Source of the DNA: a virus
DNA length: 20,401 bases
Virus record (IMG/VR): IMGVR_UViG_3300044732_000039
Coordinates: 1 to 20,401 of that record
Reading direction: 5' to 3' (one strand)
In this document: positions 1 to 8,087 of the stretch, in pieces
Layout: every line of letters starts with the position of its first letter
How positions within the stretch are numbered: position 1 is the first letter of the stretch
Position numbers and translations under genes: made by a program
The notes under the pieces: model-generated
What the model saw: only the letters and a program-made list of their open reading frames with translations
The model's database searches: none
What the model was told of the DNA's origin: nothing

Positions 1-2936
1 GCGGGTATGTTGGCGCTGTTAGCAACATAAGTTGAATCAACAGTTGAACGAATAACAGGTAATCTATTTGTTACAAACGCACTACCATTATGTCCTTGAA
101 ACACTAATCGTCCGAGAGTATCACCTGCATTGACGCTCAAATTACCATCACGGTTTCCACGTGCTTTACTAAATGAAATACCCTGACTTTGTCCTATATT
201 TGTTGGTTGTCCATAACTGAACATATTCAACATACTACCTGCAGTAGAGTTAGCACCTGGTATTAACATTAATTGACCAGTATCTCTTAATGATAATGTG
301 TTAAATGCACTATTTGCGTTAGCATTACCTTGATCGCCATTAGGATTGCCGGTACTCATACTATAACTTGCACCAGTAGTGAATGCATTACTGTTACTGT
401 TTAGATTACTTAATGTTACACTAGCAGTAAAACCAATTGCATTAGTTGTGCCATTGTAGAAATACACTCTATCTCTACTACCAACATCATTTACTGCAAC
501 TGTTGCTGGTGTAGATACATTACCACGACTACGAATTATTGCTCGTTGACCTGGTTCCACAATGTTACTTGTTTCACCATAAATTGTTGTTAAATCATAT
601 GCTGTGTTACTAGTTGCATTTGTTGTAATAGTTATTGTGTTGGGTGCAAGTTGTTGTATTGTTCCAGTTACGTTTGCACTATCAAGTACGTTTAAACTTA
701 CTAAGTTGCCAACACTTGTAATGTTTGGCTGTGCTGAAACTGTTACATTACCCGCATATGCCGCAAAATTTGCGTTAGCTACATTACTTACATTAGCACC
801 ATTAATGTTAGATAATAGTGATCCATCACCGCTGAAGAAGTTAGCAACTGCAAGATTACCTAAATTAGCATTGCCACTAGTAATGTTGCCTGTCACACTT
901 AAACTATCTGTAACAAAAACACTGTTAGCAAAAGTTACATTACCATTAGCCCAAAAGTTATGAGTTTTATTTTGATTGTTTATACCACCGTTTGTATCAT
1001 TTATAGATAATTGAAAGCCTACTGGTATGTTAGTACCATTTGCCGTATAACTGCTATCTACTCTGGCACGAATAAAACTAGCACTATTAGTTTGATAACT
1101 TGTACCATTATGTCCAAAGAAACTTAATGCACCTAAATTATCACCTGGATTTACACTTGTTGGACTAGTATTAGATCCACGTGCTCTAGCCCACGCAATA
1201 CGATGTGCATCACTTAATGGATTACCAAAAGTATTAATACGCAACATATTAATTACTGAACTTGTTGGGAATGCATTAACTACTCCGCCATTCTCTAACA
1301 TTGTTACATTTGCTACATTGTTAACACTGAATGCTATTGTGCCATTCGCAGTAGGAATACTAATATTGCTTGTGCCATTTATTAAATTACCAGCAAAGTT
1401 AGCATAGTTAGCGTTTGCTATACTTGTAGATTCAGGCGCAAATACACCATTACCAAACAATACGTTTGAACTAGAACCATCTAAATTGATATTTGCAATA
1501 TTGCCAATGCCAACAACATTAGCCAATGCTACACTATTAGCAGTTGCGGCAATATTAGAATAACTTGCAAAGTTTGCATTAGCTACTTCACCACTTACAT
1601 TAGCGCCAGCTACACTATTTGCTGTTGTTGCGTATGTAGCAAGATTTGCTAGATTAGCATTACCAGCATCTAATGCAAATGTTGCGTTAGCTACTGTACC
1701 ACTTACATTAGCACCTGCTACACTATTGGCTGTAGTTGCGAATGTAGCTAAGTTAGCTGTATTTGCTTCTCCTGCGTATGCACTATAATTTGCATTAGCA
1801 ACTGTACCAGTTATGTTACTAGCATTTACATTAAATGCTTCACCAGCAAAGTTAGCATAGTTGGCATTTGCTACATTAGATATAATTGGAGTCGTTGCAA
1901 ATACGCCATTACCATAAAGAATGTTGCTTGCGTTACCATCTAAATTAACTGTTGCAATATTACCGATTCCACTTACATTAGCTACTGCTACACTGTTTGC
2001 TGTATTAGCTAAATTGCTATTGCCAGCATCTAATGCAAATGTTGCGTTGGCTACAGTGCCACTTACGTTGGCTCCTGCTACTGCATTTGCAGTTGTAGCA
2101 AACGTTGCAAGATTAGCTGTATTAGCGGCATTTGCATATGCGGCATTTGCAACTTCACCAGTTACGTTAGATCCACTTACATTAAAAGCAGTACCAGCAA
2201 AGTTAGCATAGTTAGCATTTAGATTACCTGATTCAGGACCAAATACTCCATTGCCAAATAAGATATTACTTGCATTGCCATCTAAATTGATAACTGCAAT
2301 ATTGCCAATGCCACTGACGTTTGCTACTGCTACACTGTTTGCTGTATTTGCAATGTTAGCATAACTTGCATAGTTTGCATTAGCTACTATACCACTTACA
2401 TTATCACCAGCAACTGCATTCGCTGTTGTAGCAAATGTTGATAAGTTACTTGTATTTGCTTGACCTGCATATGCTGAATAATTTGCATTAGCTACTACTC
2501 CACTTACATTAGCACCTGCTACTGCATTGGCAGTTGTAGCAAATGTTGCGAGATTGGCTGTATTGGCCGCATTTGCATATGTTGCATTTGCTACTGCGCC
2601 AGTTACATTACTTCCACTTACATTAAAAGCTTCACCAGCAAAGTTAGCAAAGTTAGCAGTATTAGCAATTAGATTACCAACTTGTAGATTACCAATAACA
2701 ACAACATTACCAAATGTTGCTGTGCCGGTTGCGCTTAATGTTGTAAGTGTGCCTAAACTTGTAATATTAGGTTGATTTGCAATAGTTACATTACCTGCAA
2801 AGTTTGCAAAGTTAGCAGTTGGTACATTACTTATTGTTCCAACTACCGCACGACTAATCTGTACTTGTACATTTGGTGGTGGTGTTAATGCAACTTGTAC
2901 GTTGCCTGTGTTTGTTACGATTACTTGATTAGCCAT
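1..2936 (-). CDS. Large repetitive tail fibre protein, C-terminus cut off by window edge
   Basis: The minus-strand frame from the ATG at 2936 stays open to base 1: 978 complete codons and no stop. The N-terminus (MANQVIVTNTGNVQVALT) is a short beta-strand-like stretch. It is followed by long low-complexity repeats of YANFAG, ATTANAVAGANVSG, GNASNILFGNG and PNITSVGNL type, as in phage fibre shafts. Two ARG-GD-LG-F-GHNG blocks lie at about residues 575-635 and from 921 to the edge. Blocks like these often come before a C-terminal S74 endosialidase-type chaperone in phage fibres; any such domain would be outside the window. The start lies 1 nt after the stop of the upstream adaptor gene, with no good Shine-Dalgarno (GGGG is about 15 nt away), so translation is probably coupled. 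Role as a distal receptor-binding fibre is inferred from repeats and position. The gene is partial only because of the window edge. Confidence 0.85.
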   Translation of the reverse strand, partial: MANQVIVTNTGNVQVALTPPPNVQVQISRAVVGTISNVPTANFANFAGNVTIANQPNITSLGTLTTLSATGTATFGNVVVIGNLQVGNLIANTANFANFAGEAFNVSGSNVTGAVANATYANAANTANLATFATTANAVAGANVSGVVANANYSAYAGQANTSNLSTFATTANAVAGDNVSGIVANANYASYANIANTANSVAVANVSGIGNIAVINLDGNASNILFGNGVFGPESGNLNANYANFAGTAFNVSGSNVTGEVANAAYANAANTANLATFATTANAVAGANVSGTVANATFALDAGNSNLANTANSVAVANVSGIGNIATVNLDGNASNILYGNGVFATTPIISNVANANYANFAGEAFNVNASNITGTVANANYSAYAGEANTANLATFATTANSVAGANVSGTVANATFALDAGNANLANLATYATTANSVAGANVSGEVANANFASYSNIAATANSVALANVVGIGNIANINLDGSSSNVLFGNGVFAPESTSIANANYANFAGNLINGTSNISIPTANGTIAFSVNNVANVTMLENGGVVNAFPTSSVINMLRINTFGNPLSDAHRIAWARARGSNTSPTSVNPGDNLGALSFFGHNGTSYQTNSASFIRARVDSSYTANGTNIPVGFQLSINDTNGGINNQNKTHNFWANGNVTFANSVFVTDSLSVTGNITSGNANLGNLAVANFFSGDGSLLSNINGANVSNVANANFAAYAGNVTVSAQPNITSVGNLVSLNVLDSANVTGTIQQLAPNTITITTNATSNTAYDLTTIYGETSNIVEPGQRAIIRSRGNVSTPATVAVNDVGSRDRVYFYNGTTNAIGFTASVTLSNLNSNSNAFTTGASYSMSTGNPNGDQGNANANSAFNTLSLRDTGQLMLIPGANSTAGSMLNMFSYGQPTNIGQSQGISFSKARGNRDGNLSVNAGDTLGRLVFQGHNGSAFVTNRLPVIRSTVDSTYVANSANIP
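1431..2345 (-). repeat. Long-period internal repeats of the large fibre gene
   Basis: Three diverged copies of a module coding for LDG-ASN-LFGNGVF followed by an A-ANYANFAG segment can be read near 1431-1489, 1880-1946 and 2230-2287. Between them lie further copies of a shorter ATTAN-VAGANVSG-VANA unit. A roughly 100-base block at 2528-2630 closely matches 2089-2190. Copies differ mainly at third codon positions, so they are old, selected protein repeats and not a recent tandem expansion. The repeats continue past 2345 to about 2830 in shorter form. Confidence 0.8.
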
Positions 2937-2937
2937 A

Positions 2938-3699
2938 TTAGTAGTTGATTACCCCATCTGAATTTACCAAGAACAATAAGAATACTGCTTGGTCATATGC
3001 TGGTTGTGTTCCAACTGCGGGAAAACTAATCTTAATTCTACCTGTGAAACAAGCTGGCTCTGCGGCACTTATATCTAAATCAGGATCTCCTGCGATCAAG
3101 TCCCACGTATCATCATCAATAGTCATTGTGAACGTGCCTGCCGCATTAACTACATTAGTAATTGGCAATACGATTGGAGTAGGAGCAACACGATTCATAC
3201 GCATTGTACCACTAGCAGTAGTTAAGTTTAATACGCCGCCGCCCTGTGTAGCACTGATTGTAAATGTAGTTTCAGTGATAATTGTTTTTACAAAGTATGT
3301 TGTATTGATAGCGACACCGCCAAATACTGCGCCAACAAACTGTACTGGTTGATCGACAAATAGATCGGCAGTGCTAGTACAAGTAAATGTATCAGTTGTA
3401 GTTTCTGCACTTGTTATTGTAGTAATGAGAGGAACTAATGGATAATCATAGATTTGAAAATCATATCCAGTCCTGCTATCATTAAAGTTTGTAATTGCTC
3501 TGCGAACAATTTGTGCATTGATAGTAGCACCTGTTAAATCTACTGGAGTTGTTGCAGTTTGCCAACCACTAGTATAACTTGTAACTGTACTCCATTCAAA
3601 GTTCCAGAAATCTTTTTGATTGTATATTAAGTTCTGCGCTAATACTTGTGCGTCAAAACCTGCCACTTGATTTAATGTGGCTTGTGTAAATTTTGCCAT
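2938..3699 (-). CDS. Beta-rich tail/baseplate adaptor protein preceding the large fibre
   Basis: A 253-residue protein if started at the ATG at 3699. That start has GAGGA at the right distance (GAGGAAAACAA-ATG). An upstream in-frame ATG at 3723 would add eight residues but lacks a clear ribosome binding site. The N-terminal part has F-W-W and VDLTGATINAQIVRR, a pattern like the N-terminal beta-sandwich of BppU-type baseplate upper proteins. The middle (about residues 100-165) is a Thr-rich Ig-like segment of the kind seen in tail proteins, and the C-terminus has strands ending in VFLLFLVNSDGVINY. It lies directly upstream of the giant fibre (1-nt gap), as the 173-residue protein lies upstream of the shorter fibre, suggesting it anchors that fibre to the tail tip. 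Family membership is inferred from pattern only; no exact family is recognised. Confidence 0.65.
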   Translation of the reverse strand: MAKFTQATLNQVAGFDAQVLAQNLIYNQKDFWNFEWSTVTSYTSGWQTATTPVDLTGATINAQIVRRAITNFNDSRTGYDFQIYDYPLVPLITTITSAETTTDTFTCTSTADLFVDQPVQFVGAVFGGVAINTTYFVKTIITETTFTISATQGGGVLNLTTASGTMRMNRVAPTPIVLPITNVVNAAGTFTMTIDDDTWDLIAGDPDLDISAAEPACFTGRIKISFPAVGTQPAYDQAVFLLFLVNSDGVINY

Positions 3700-3726
3700 T
3701 TGTTTTCCTCTGCTGTCTCGCATCTA

Positions 3727-3756
3727 ACGAAACATAGCTACCTCGCTATGTTTCGT
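3727..3756 (-). promoter_or_regulatory. 12-bp perfect hairpin in the leader of the adaptor gene
   Basis: The arms 3727-3738 and 3745-3756 (ACGAAACATAGC and GCTATGTTTCGT) are perfectly complementary around a 6-nt loop. No U-tract follows on the minus strand, so it is not a simple terminator. It lies between the ATAAATA motif at 3763-3774 and the adaptor start at 3699, so it would sit near the 5' end of the predicted transcript. Minus-strand loop bases GAGG are followed 5 nt later by ATG-TTT-CGT-TAG, a three-codon open frame. Confidence 0.7.
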
Positions 3757-3762
3757 GTGTGA

Positions 3763-3774
3763 TAATGTATTTAT
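3763..3774 (-). promoter_or_regulatory. Putative late promoter motif ATAAATACATTA
   Basis: Minus-strand copy of the shared ATAAATASAWTA motif in the short gap between the 417-residue fibre and the downstream adaptor. The ATAAATA core at 3768-3774 ends 69 nt before the adaptor ATG. It resembles the T4-type late -10 element, and no -35 box was looked for or evident here. Flanking bases form ATAA-N5-TTAT symmetry. Confidence 0.6.
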
Positions 3775-3777
3775 GCT

Positions 3778-5031
3778 TTATTTGTAGCCAATTTCACCAG
3801 ATGATGGATTATAATATAATTGAACAGTGAATGCGGCGTTACCAGTTACATCACGTATAGGTTTAATGAATAAACTATTTGCTTGCGTAGCAAAAAGATT
3901 TGCTCCTGTAGCATTTATTACAGTTGCAAAATTAAATGAGGTACCGGCTTGCTTACCAAGTGCAATAGATCCAATACCTAAATTAGATGTACCGGCTTGT
4001 GTACCAATGGCAATACTATTTGAATTTTGATTATTTAATCCTGCGCCTGAACCTATAGCTATTGCATATAAAGTTTGATTATTAGCACCTGCATTGGCAC
4101 CAATAGCAATTGAATTGGTGCCCTGTATGGCACCTGCATTGGCACCAATAGCAACCGACCTAGACGATTGAAGTACACCGGCGTTTGCACCTATTGCAAC
4201 ACTTTCATCACCTATACTAGTATAGCCTGCATTTGCACCTATAGCTATCGTTCTCACAGCACCGTTGCCGGTATTTAAGCCCAAATGAATATTTTGATTA
4301 GAAACAAATAAATCAGTTAATGTTCCTACACTTGTAATATTAGGTTGAGCATTATTAGTTACTGTGTTTGCAGTGTTTGCAGAACCGCTAATGTTACCAA
4401 TAAAATTAACGGCAGTTATATTACCAGTTGATATAATATTACCAACATTAGCATTGCCAGTAATGCTTAAACCGGTTAATATGCCCAAACTTGTAATATT
4501 ACCTTGACTAGCAACCGTTATATTACCTGCGTATGCCGCAAAGTTTGCATTTGCAATATTAGAATTCAACGTTCCTAGAACTGTTAAATTACCTGGAATG
4601 TTTACATTGCCTGTAATTTCATTAAAAGTAAAACCACTGTTACCACCAAAAGTACCATTATCATTGTATTGTATTTGAGTATTACTACCGCCTGGAGTGC
4701 CATTACCGCCTCCACCAGTCATTGCAGTCCAATCTAAATTACCTGTACCATCAGTTTGTAATACATAACCATTAACACCACCAGTAATCTTAATGTTTGC
4801 AACATTGCCTAGTGATAAATTAGATCCATCATATGTTACAGTTGGGATACCATCAACTGTATTCATATTGTTATATAATAGTTCAGTTGGAGAACTATTT
4901 CCAGGAAATAGTGTTATTGCTGGATTAAACGTTAACTGTATATCAGTTGGAGTTATTGTAATATCGTTAGGTTCAACAGTAAAATTAATACTGTTATTAC
5001 TAACGGTAAAATCTAAATTTATATCAGACAT
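3778..5031 (-). CDS. Tail fibre with YadA-head-like AIGANAG repeats
   Basis: A 417-residue protein. The N-terminus (about 1-45) alternates short beta strands (FTVEPNDITITPTDIQLTF). A Gly-rich linker and NITSVGTL/NVGNI shaft repeats follow. Residues about 262-363 hold seven repeats of 15-16 residues with the core (V/I)A(I/L)G-x-x-AG. This is the signature of YadA-like left-handed beta-roll heads, which form trimers in adhesins and some phage fibres. The C-terminus (SLFIKPIRDVTG...LYYNPSSGEIGYK) matches a terminal motif common in aquatic phage fibres. The ATG at 5031 overlaps the stop of the 173-residue gene by one base (TAATG), so the two are translationally coupled. A trimeric, receptor-facing fibre is the likely role. 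There is no S74-type chaperone domain in this one. Confidence 0.8.
   Translation of the reverse strand: MSDINLDFTVSNNSINFTVEPNDITITPTDIQLTFNPAITLFPGNSSPTELLYNNMNTVDGIPTVTYDGSNLSLGNVANIKITGGVNGYVLQTDGTGNLDWTAMTGGGGNGTPGGSNTQIQYNDNGTFGGNSGFTFNEITGNVNIPGNLTVLGTLNSNIANANFAAYAGNITVASQGNITSLGILTGLSITGNANVGNIISTGNITAVNFIGNISGSANTANTVTNNAQPNITSVGTLTDLFVSNQNIHLGLNTGNGAVRTIAIGANAGYTSIGDESVAIGANAGVLQSSRSVAIGANAGAIQGTNSIAIGANAGANNQTLYAIAIGSGAGLNNQNSNSIAIGTQAGTSNLGIGSIALGKQAGTSFNFATVINATGANLFATQANSLFIKPIRDVTGNAAFTVQLYYNPSSGEIGYK
3943..4248 (-). repeat. Seven tandem 15-16-residue YadA-head-like repeats
   Basis: On the minus strand the segment encodes seven units beginning IAIGANAG, VAIGANAG, VAIGANAG, IAIGANAG, IAIGSGAG, IAIGTQAG and IALGKQAG, spaced 45-48 bases apart. 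The first four cores are identical at protein level, with the DNA varying at third positions. The last three have diverged. Confidence 0.85.
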
Positions 5032-5552
5032 TATTGATACCTTACGATCATTCCAATTGGTTCACGGCTTATATTTTGTAAACTACTTAATGCATCAGTC
5101 CTTGTTACGCTCATTGTAACAACTACAATGTTTGTATTTGCGGCACTGTTTGCTAAACTAACTATTGGTGTTGGGTTTGGACTTCCTGTGCCACCAGTTA
5201 ATGTAGCAGGAATATACAGATAACCAACACCGGTTGCTGGAGTAGTAAACACTGCTGTTAAATTGGCACTATATGTTCCAGCACCAGTGCTCGGCTGTGG
5301 AGTATCCAATGTAAGATTACCAATACTTATTTCTGATGGATTTGCTGTTGAATATGTGATATTATCTGCAACATAAAACTTAGCACTTGTGCCTAATGTC
5401 CAAGGTGATGGTAAAGTGCAATTGATTGGATTACCAACACTATCTGTAAAAGCAAAAGGAAAAGTATAAGCCTCTCCTGTGTATATCTCTATACAACTCA
5501 TCTCTGTGCCAGCGATTGTAATCGTCTTTGCGCCGTTTAATAGTAAACTCAT
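5031..5552 (-). CDS. Small beta-rich adaptor protein preceding the YadA-like fibre
   Basis: A 173-residue protein. The ATG at 5552 has AAGGA (AAGGAAAACAAA-ATG). The sequence is strand-rich: an N-terminal segment (YTGEAYTFPFAFTDSVGNPI) looks like the start of a BppU-like or other baseplate beta-sandwich domain, then GAGTYSANLTAVFTTPATG and a C-terminal VVVTMSVTRTD segment. No catalytic motif is visible. The core of a putative promoter lies only 19 nt upstream, and the stop overlaps the start of the YadA-like fibre. Its position relative to that fibre mirrors the 253-residue adaptor before the large fibre, so a fibre-anchoring role is inferred. The exact family is not recognised. Confidence 0.65.
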   Translation of the reverse strand: MSLLLNGAKTITIAGTEMSCIEIYTGEAYTFPFAFTDSVGNPINCTLPSPWTLGTSAKFYVADNITYSTANPSEISIGNLTLDTPQPSTGAGTYSANLTAVFTTPATGVGYLYIPATLTGGTGSPNPTPIVSLANSAANTNIVVVTMSVTRTDALSSLQNISREPIGMIVRYQ

Positions 5553-5565
5553 TTTGTTTTCCTTA

Positions 5566-5577
5566 TATTCTATTTAT
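5566..5577 (-). promoter_or_regulatory. Putative late promoter motif ATAAATAGAATA
   Basis: Minus-strand copy of the shared ATAAATASAWTA motif in the 35-nt gap between the tail-tip hub gene and the 173-residue adaptor. The core lies 19 nt upstream of the ATG, leaving room for only a very short leader that still includes the AAGGA ribosome binding site. Confidence 0.55.
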
Positions 5578-5587
5578 TGTTTTTATT

Positions 5588-8086
5588 TTAACTATTTCGC
5601 AGTAGGTTTAATGCGCCTGCGATACCAGTTACTCTAGTTCCACTAACCATATTTCTAATAATGTATCCCATACCTAGCATACCGCTTGTAGCGGGATATG
5701 TAGTTTGTTTTACTACTTTAATAGGTAAATCAGCTTCCATATTAAAAGTATCCATTAAGTAAGTATATGCTATTAACGTACTAGGGGCTGACGATAACAC
5801 ATAAAAAGGAACTAATTGAATTTTAGTATTACTATCAGCTACTAATGTAGATTCAATAGGAATAGAGACCGTCCATCCGTTTTGAAATCCACCTGTAGGT
5901 TGAACAAACATATAAATCCACCAATTATCTGTTCCATTAGCAATTGATAATACTGAGGCTTGCGCAGGATTAAATGAACTGGTGCTGTTTTGTAAATAAC
6001 CATTCGCAGTAGAGCTTGTCCCTTGATACCAAGGAAATTCATAACCAGCACTTACATTGGTTCCATCAATATACACAGGAACGTTAAAGTCTGTGGTAAT
6101 ATCTACTGGCATTAAAACAGTATTAGTAGATACGCTAGGAATAACAAACTGTACTGTCTGTAAAATCTGTGATCGAAGTAATGAAGTATTTAAATTAGTA
6201 AACGTAACACTGTTAGATTGTAAGTTAGCACCCCAGTTAAACAACGAACTACTAAAACTTGCACGACCTGCTAATTCATTACGTGCTGTTGTACTAAAAT
6301 AATAATTACCAATTGGTAAATCATTAATTTCAATACTTACTGTTTGTCCATTTGTGTATAGAGTGCCATCAGCTAATTGAGTGCTAGTATAAGATTTATG
6401 TAATGCAACGTTACTGCTATTACCATAATTGAAATCCATATACAATGTTGAACCAGTAGCAGGGACATTGCTACTAACTGTAAAACTTGTAACAGCACCG
6501 CTATTTGCTAATGTATTAGTTGTGATAACAGGTGTTGATGGTCTATCAAAGATATTAGGATCAGTCAATCCTGTATTTGCTTCTGGTATAAAATCATCTA
6601 ATGCGTTATCATTGTATATTGTACCATTGTATTCAAACGCAGTTATTCTTGCGCCTAAAAAGCCATCGCTTGTTTTAGTTTCTTGTACTTGACTTACACG
6701 GAATAGTTTATCTGCCCATCCATATTCTGCTAATGTAACACGAACTACATCACCAGCAACAACTTGTATACCACTGTAATCTAAATTACAAACAATAGTT
6801 AAATCTTCACGTGACTGCAATAATCTACGCACACCCAAATAAACTGCACGAATGTAGTTGTTAATTTGTGGATATTGAACAACTAATCTATTGTCTGGTT
6901 CATTAGGCGATAGTAAACTTGGGTCATACCAAGCAGTGCCAACTGTTGTTAAATCAACTACTTTGTAATCTGTTTGGTCATTGATGTTTGCATTTGGGTA
7001 CTGAACTTCTAAACTATTGTATGTTTGATTCAAGTCAATTGGATTGATATCAATACCACCAATCAATACACTACTATCTACACTGTACAAATCACCTAAT
7101 ACACCAGTATATGGTTTGTTGATAACAATAGTCCATTGTCCAGTTAGTTCGCTGTATTGTAGCCAACTATCACACGCATCAACCAATTGTTGTAGATTAC
7201 TTAAACAGTTATCACCTGTATTGACTGGCCCATCAATACGATATCTTGGTTGTGTAGTTGTACCGCCACCTACTGGTATATATGTAATTGTTTGATCGCT
7301 GTATGCGTTCAGTGCAGTCAAACTTGCTGTATCAATATTTGCTACATCAATAGCACAACCATATTGTACATCAGTCATATAATCAAGTAACACATCACCG
7401 GGTTTAGTCAATGTGTTTGTAAGTAACATACTCAATCTTGGCATTTGTTGAGCATCTTGTACATCTTTGTTATAGATAACTTTTACAACAACAAAGCAAG
7501 TATCAGTCATTACATCTGTGCTTGTCCACCTATCACTTACTGGAATGCCTGCATCAGATAATATAGTAATAGCACTTGTGCCACCTGTATTCACACCACT
7601 ACTTGAACCATTACTAAATTGATATATCCAAGCATAGCCATCAATAGTTGTATCTACTTGTGGAGTTGTTGCGTTAGTTGTTAAACTTACAACTTTGTTA
7701 ACACCACTATAATCGCCAGCACCTAATGTAACTTCTTTGCCATTCCAAAAGATTTTGCCAAAGCTCATTGTTCCACTACTTGCTTCACAAATACTGAAAA
7801 CATAATACATTGTCTTTTGGTCAGTGGTAATTTTAGCGTCTGTAACTGTAGGTGCTAGAAAAGCACTACCATAACTTACTGATAGTTTATTGTTTGTTGC
7901 TGGGCCTAATTGAACACGTGCTCCAACGTCTTGTGCGCCAGCGCCAGTTTTATTTGCACGATTAGCGACTAACTTACTAATGCCAATGGTAACTAATGTG
8001 CGAACTGCAAATGCGGCTACACTGCTTATTGTAATTCCTGCAAAGAAGCTTCCAACTGCGGCTGCGGCTGCTGTAAATACTGGCAT
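5588..8086 (-). CDS. Tail-tip hub/host-specificity protein, lambda J-like
   Basis: An 832-residue protein. Residues about 4-40 are strongly hydrophobic and Ala-rich, like the N-termini of lambda I/J-region and related tip proteins. The central part (about 200-500) carries hub features: a conserved LLDYMTDVQYGCAID segment, LVDACDSWLQYSELTGQWTI, and VVAGDVVRVTLAEYGWADKLFRV followed by a strand run to FEYNGTIYND. These resemble the phage_tail_3/J-type hub fold. From about 510 on, beta-sandwich (FnIII-like) and unclassified beta-rich sequence follows. It is shorter than lambda J (1132 residues). The start has GGAG 8 nt upstream and lies just past the GNAT stop. Position after the tape measure and minor tail genes supports the tip role: membrane contact and anchoring of the fibres encoded next. 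Confidence 0.75.
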   Translation of the reverse strand: MPVFTAAAAAVGSFFAGITISSVAAFAVRTLVTIGISKLVANRANKTGAGAQDVGARVQLGPATNNKLSVSYGSAFLAPTVTDAKITTDQKTMYYVFSICEASSGTMSFGKIFWNGKEVTLGAGDYSGVNKVVSLTTNATTPQVDTTIDGYAWIYQFSNGSSSGVNTGGTSAITILSDAGIPVSDRWTSTDVMTDTCFVVVKVIYNKDVQDAQQMPRLSMLLTNTLTKPGDVLLDYMTDVQYGCAIDVANIDTASLTALNAYSDQTITYIPVGGGTTTQPRYRIDGPVNTGDNCLSNLQQLVDACDSWLQYSELTGQWTIVINKPYTGVLGDLYSVDSSVLIGGIDINPIDLNQTYNSLEVQYPNANINDQTDYKVVDLTTVGTAWYDPSLLSPNEPDNRLVVQYPQINNYIRAVYLGVRRLLQSREDLTIVCNLDYSGIQVVAGDVVRVTLAEYGWADKLFRVSQVQETKTSDGFLGARITAFEYNGTIYNDNALDDFIPEANTGLTDPNIFDRPSTPVITTNTLANSGAVTSFTVSSNVPATGSTLYMDFNYGNSSNVALHKSYTSTQLADGTLYTNGQTVSIEINDLPIGNYYFSTTARNELAGRASFSSSLFNWGANLQSNSVTFTNLNTSLLRSQILQTVQFVIPSVSTNTVLMPVDITTDFNVPVYIDGTNVSAGYEFPWYQGTSSTANGYLQNSTSSFNPAQASVLSIANGTDNWWIYMFVQPTGGFQNGWTVSIPIESTLVADSNTKIQLVPFYVLSSAPSTLIAYTYLMDTFNMEADLPIKVVKQTTYPATSGMLGMGYIIRNMVSGTRVTGIAGALNLLRNS

Positions 8087-8087
8087 C

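Noticed and set aside
604-2775. Plus-strand open frames at 604-963, 1921-2211 and 2527-2775
   Set aside because: They are antisense to the repetitive fibre gene. Its restricted Asn/Ala/Thr/Val codons rarely create stops on the other strand. Their Leu/Ala/Val-rich products are repeats of each other and have no sensible start sites.
1431-2830. CRISPR-like array
   Set aside because: Repeats are imperfect, in frame, of irregular spacing and fully coding, without unique spacers of constant length.
3727-3756. Intrinsic terminator at the 12-bp hairpin
   Set aside because: No T-run follows the stem on either strand. The stem is only moderately GC-rich.
5842-6051. Minus-strand frame inside the tail-tip gene, and likewise 16519-16749 inside the scaffold gene
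   Set aside because: Out-of-frame overlaps of real genes. No domain, no ribosome binding site of note.
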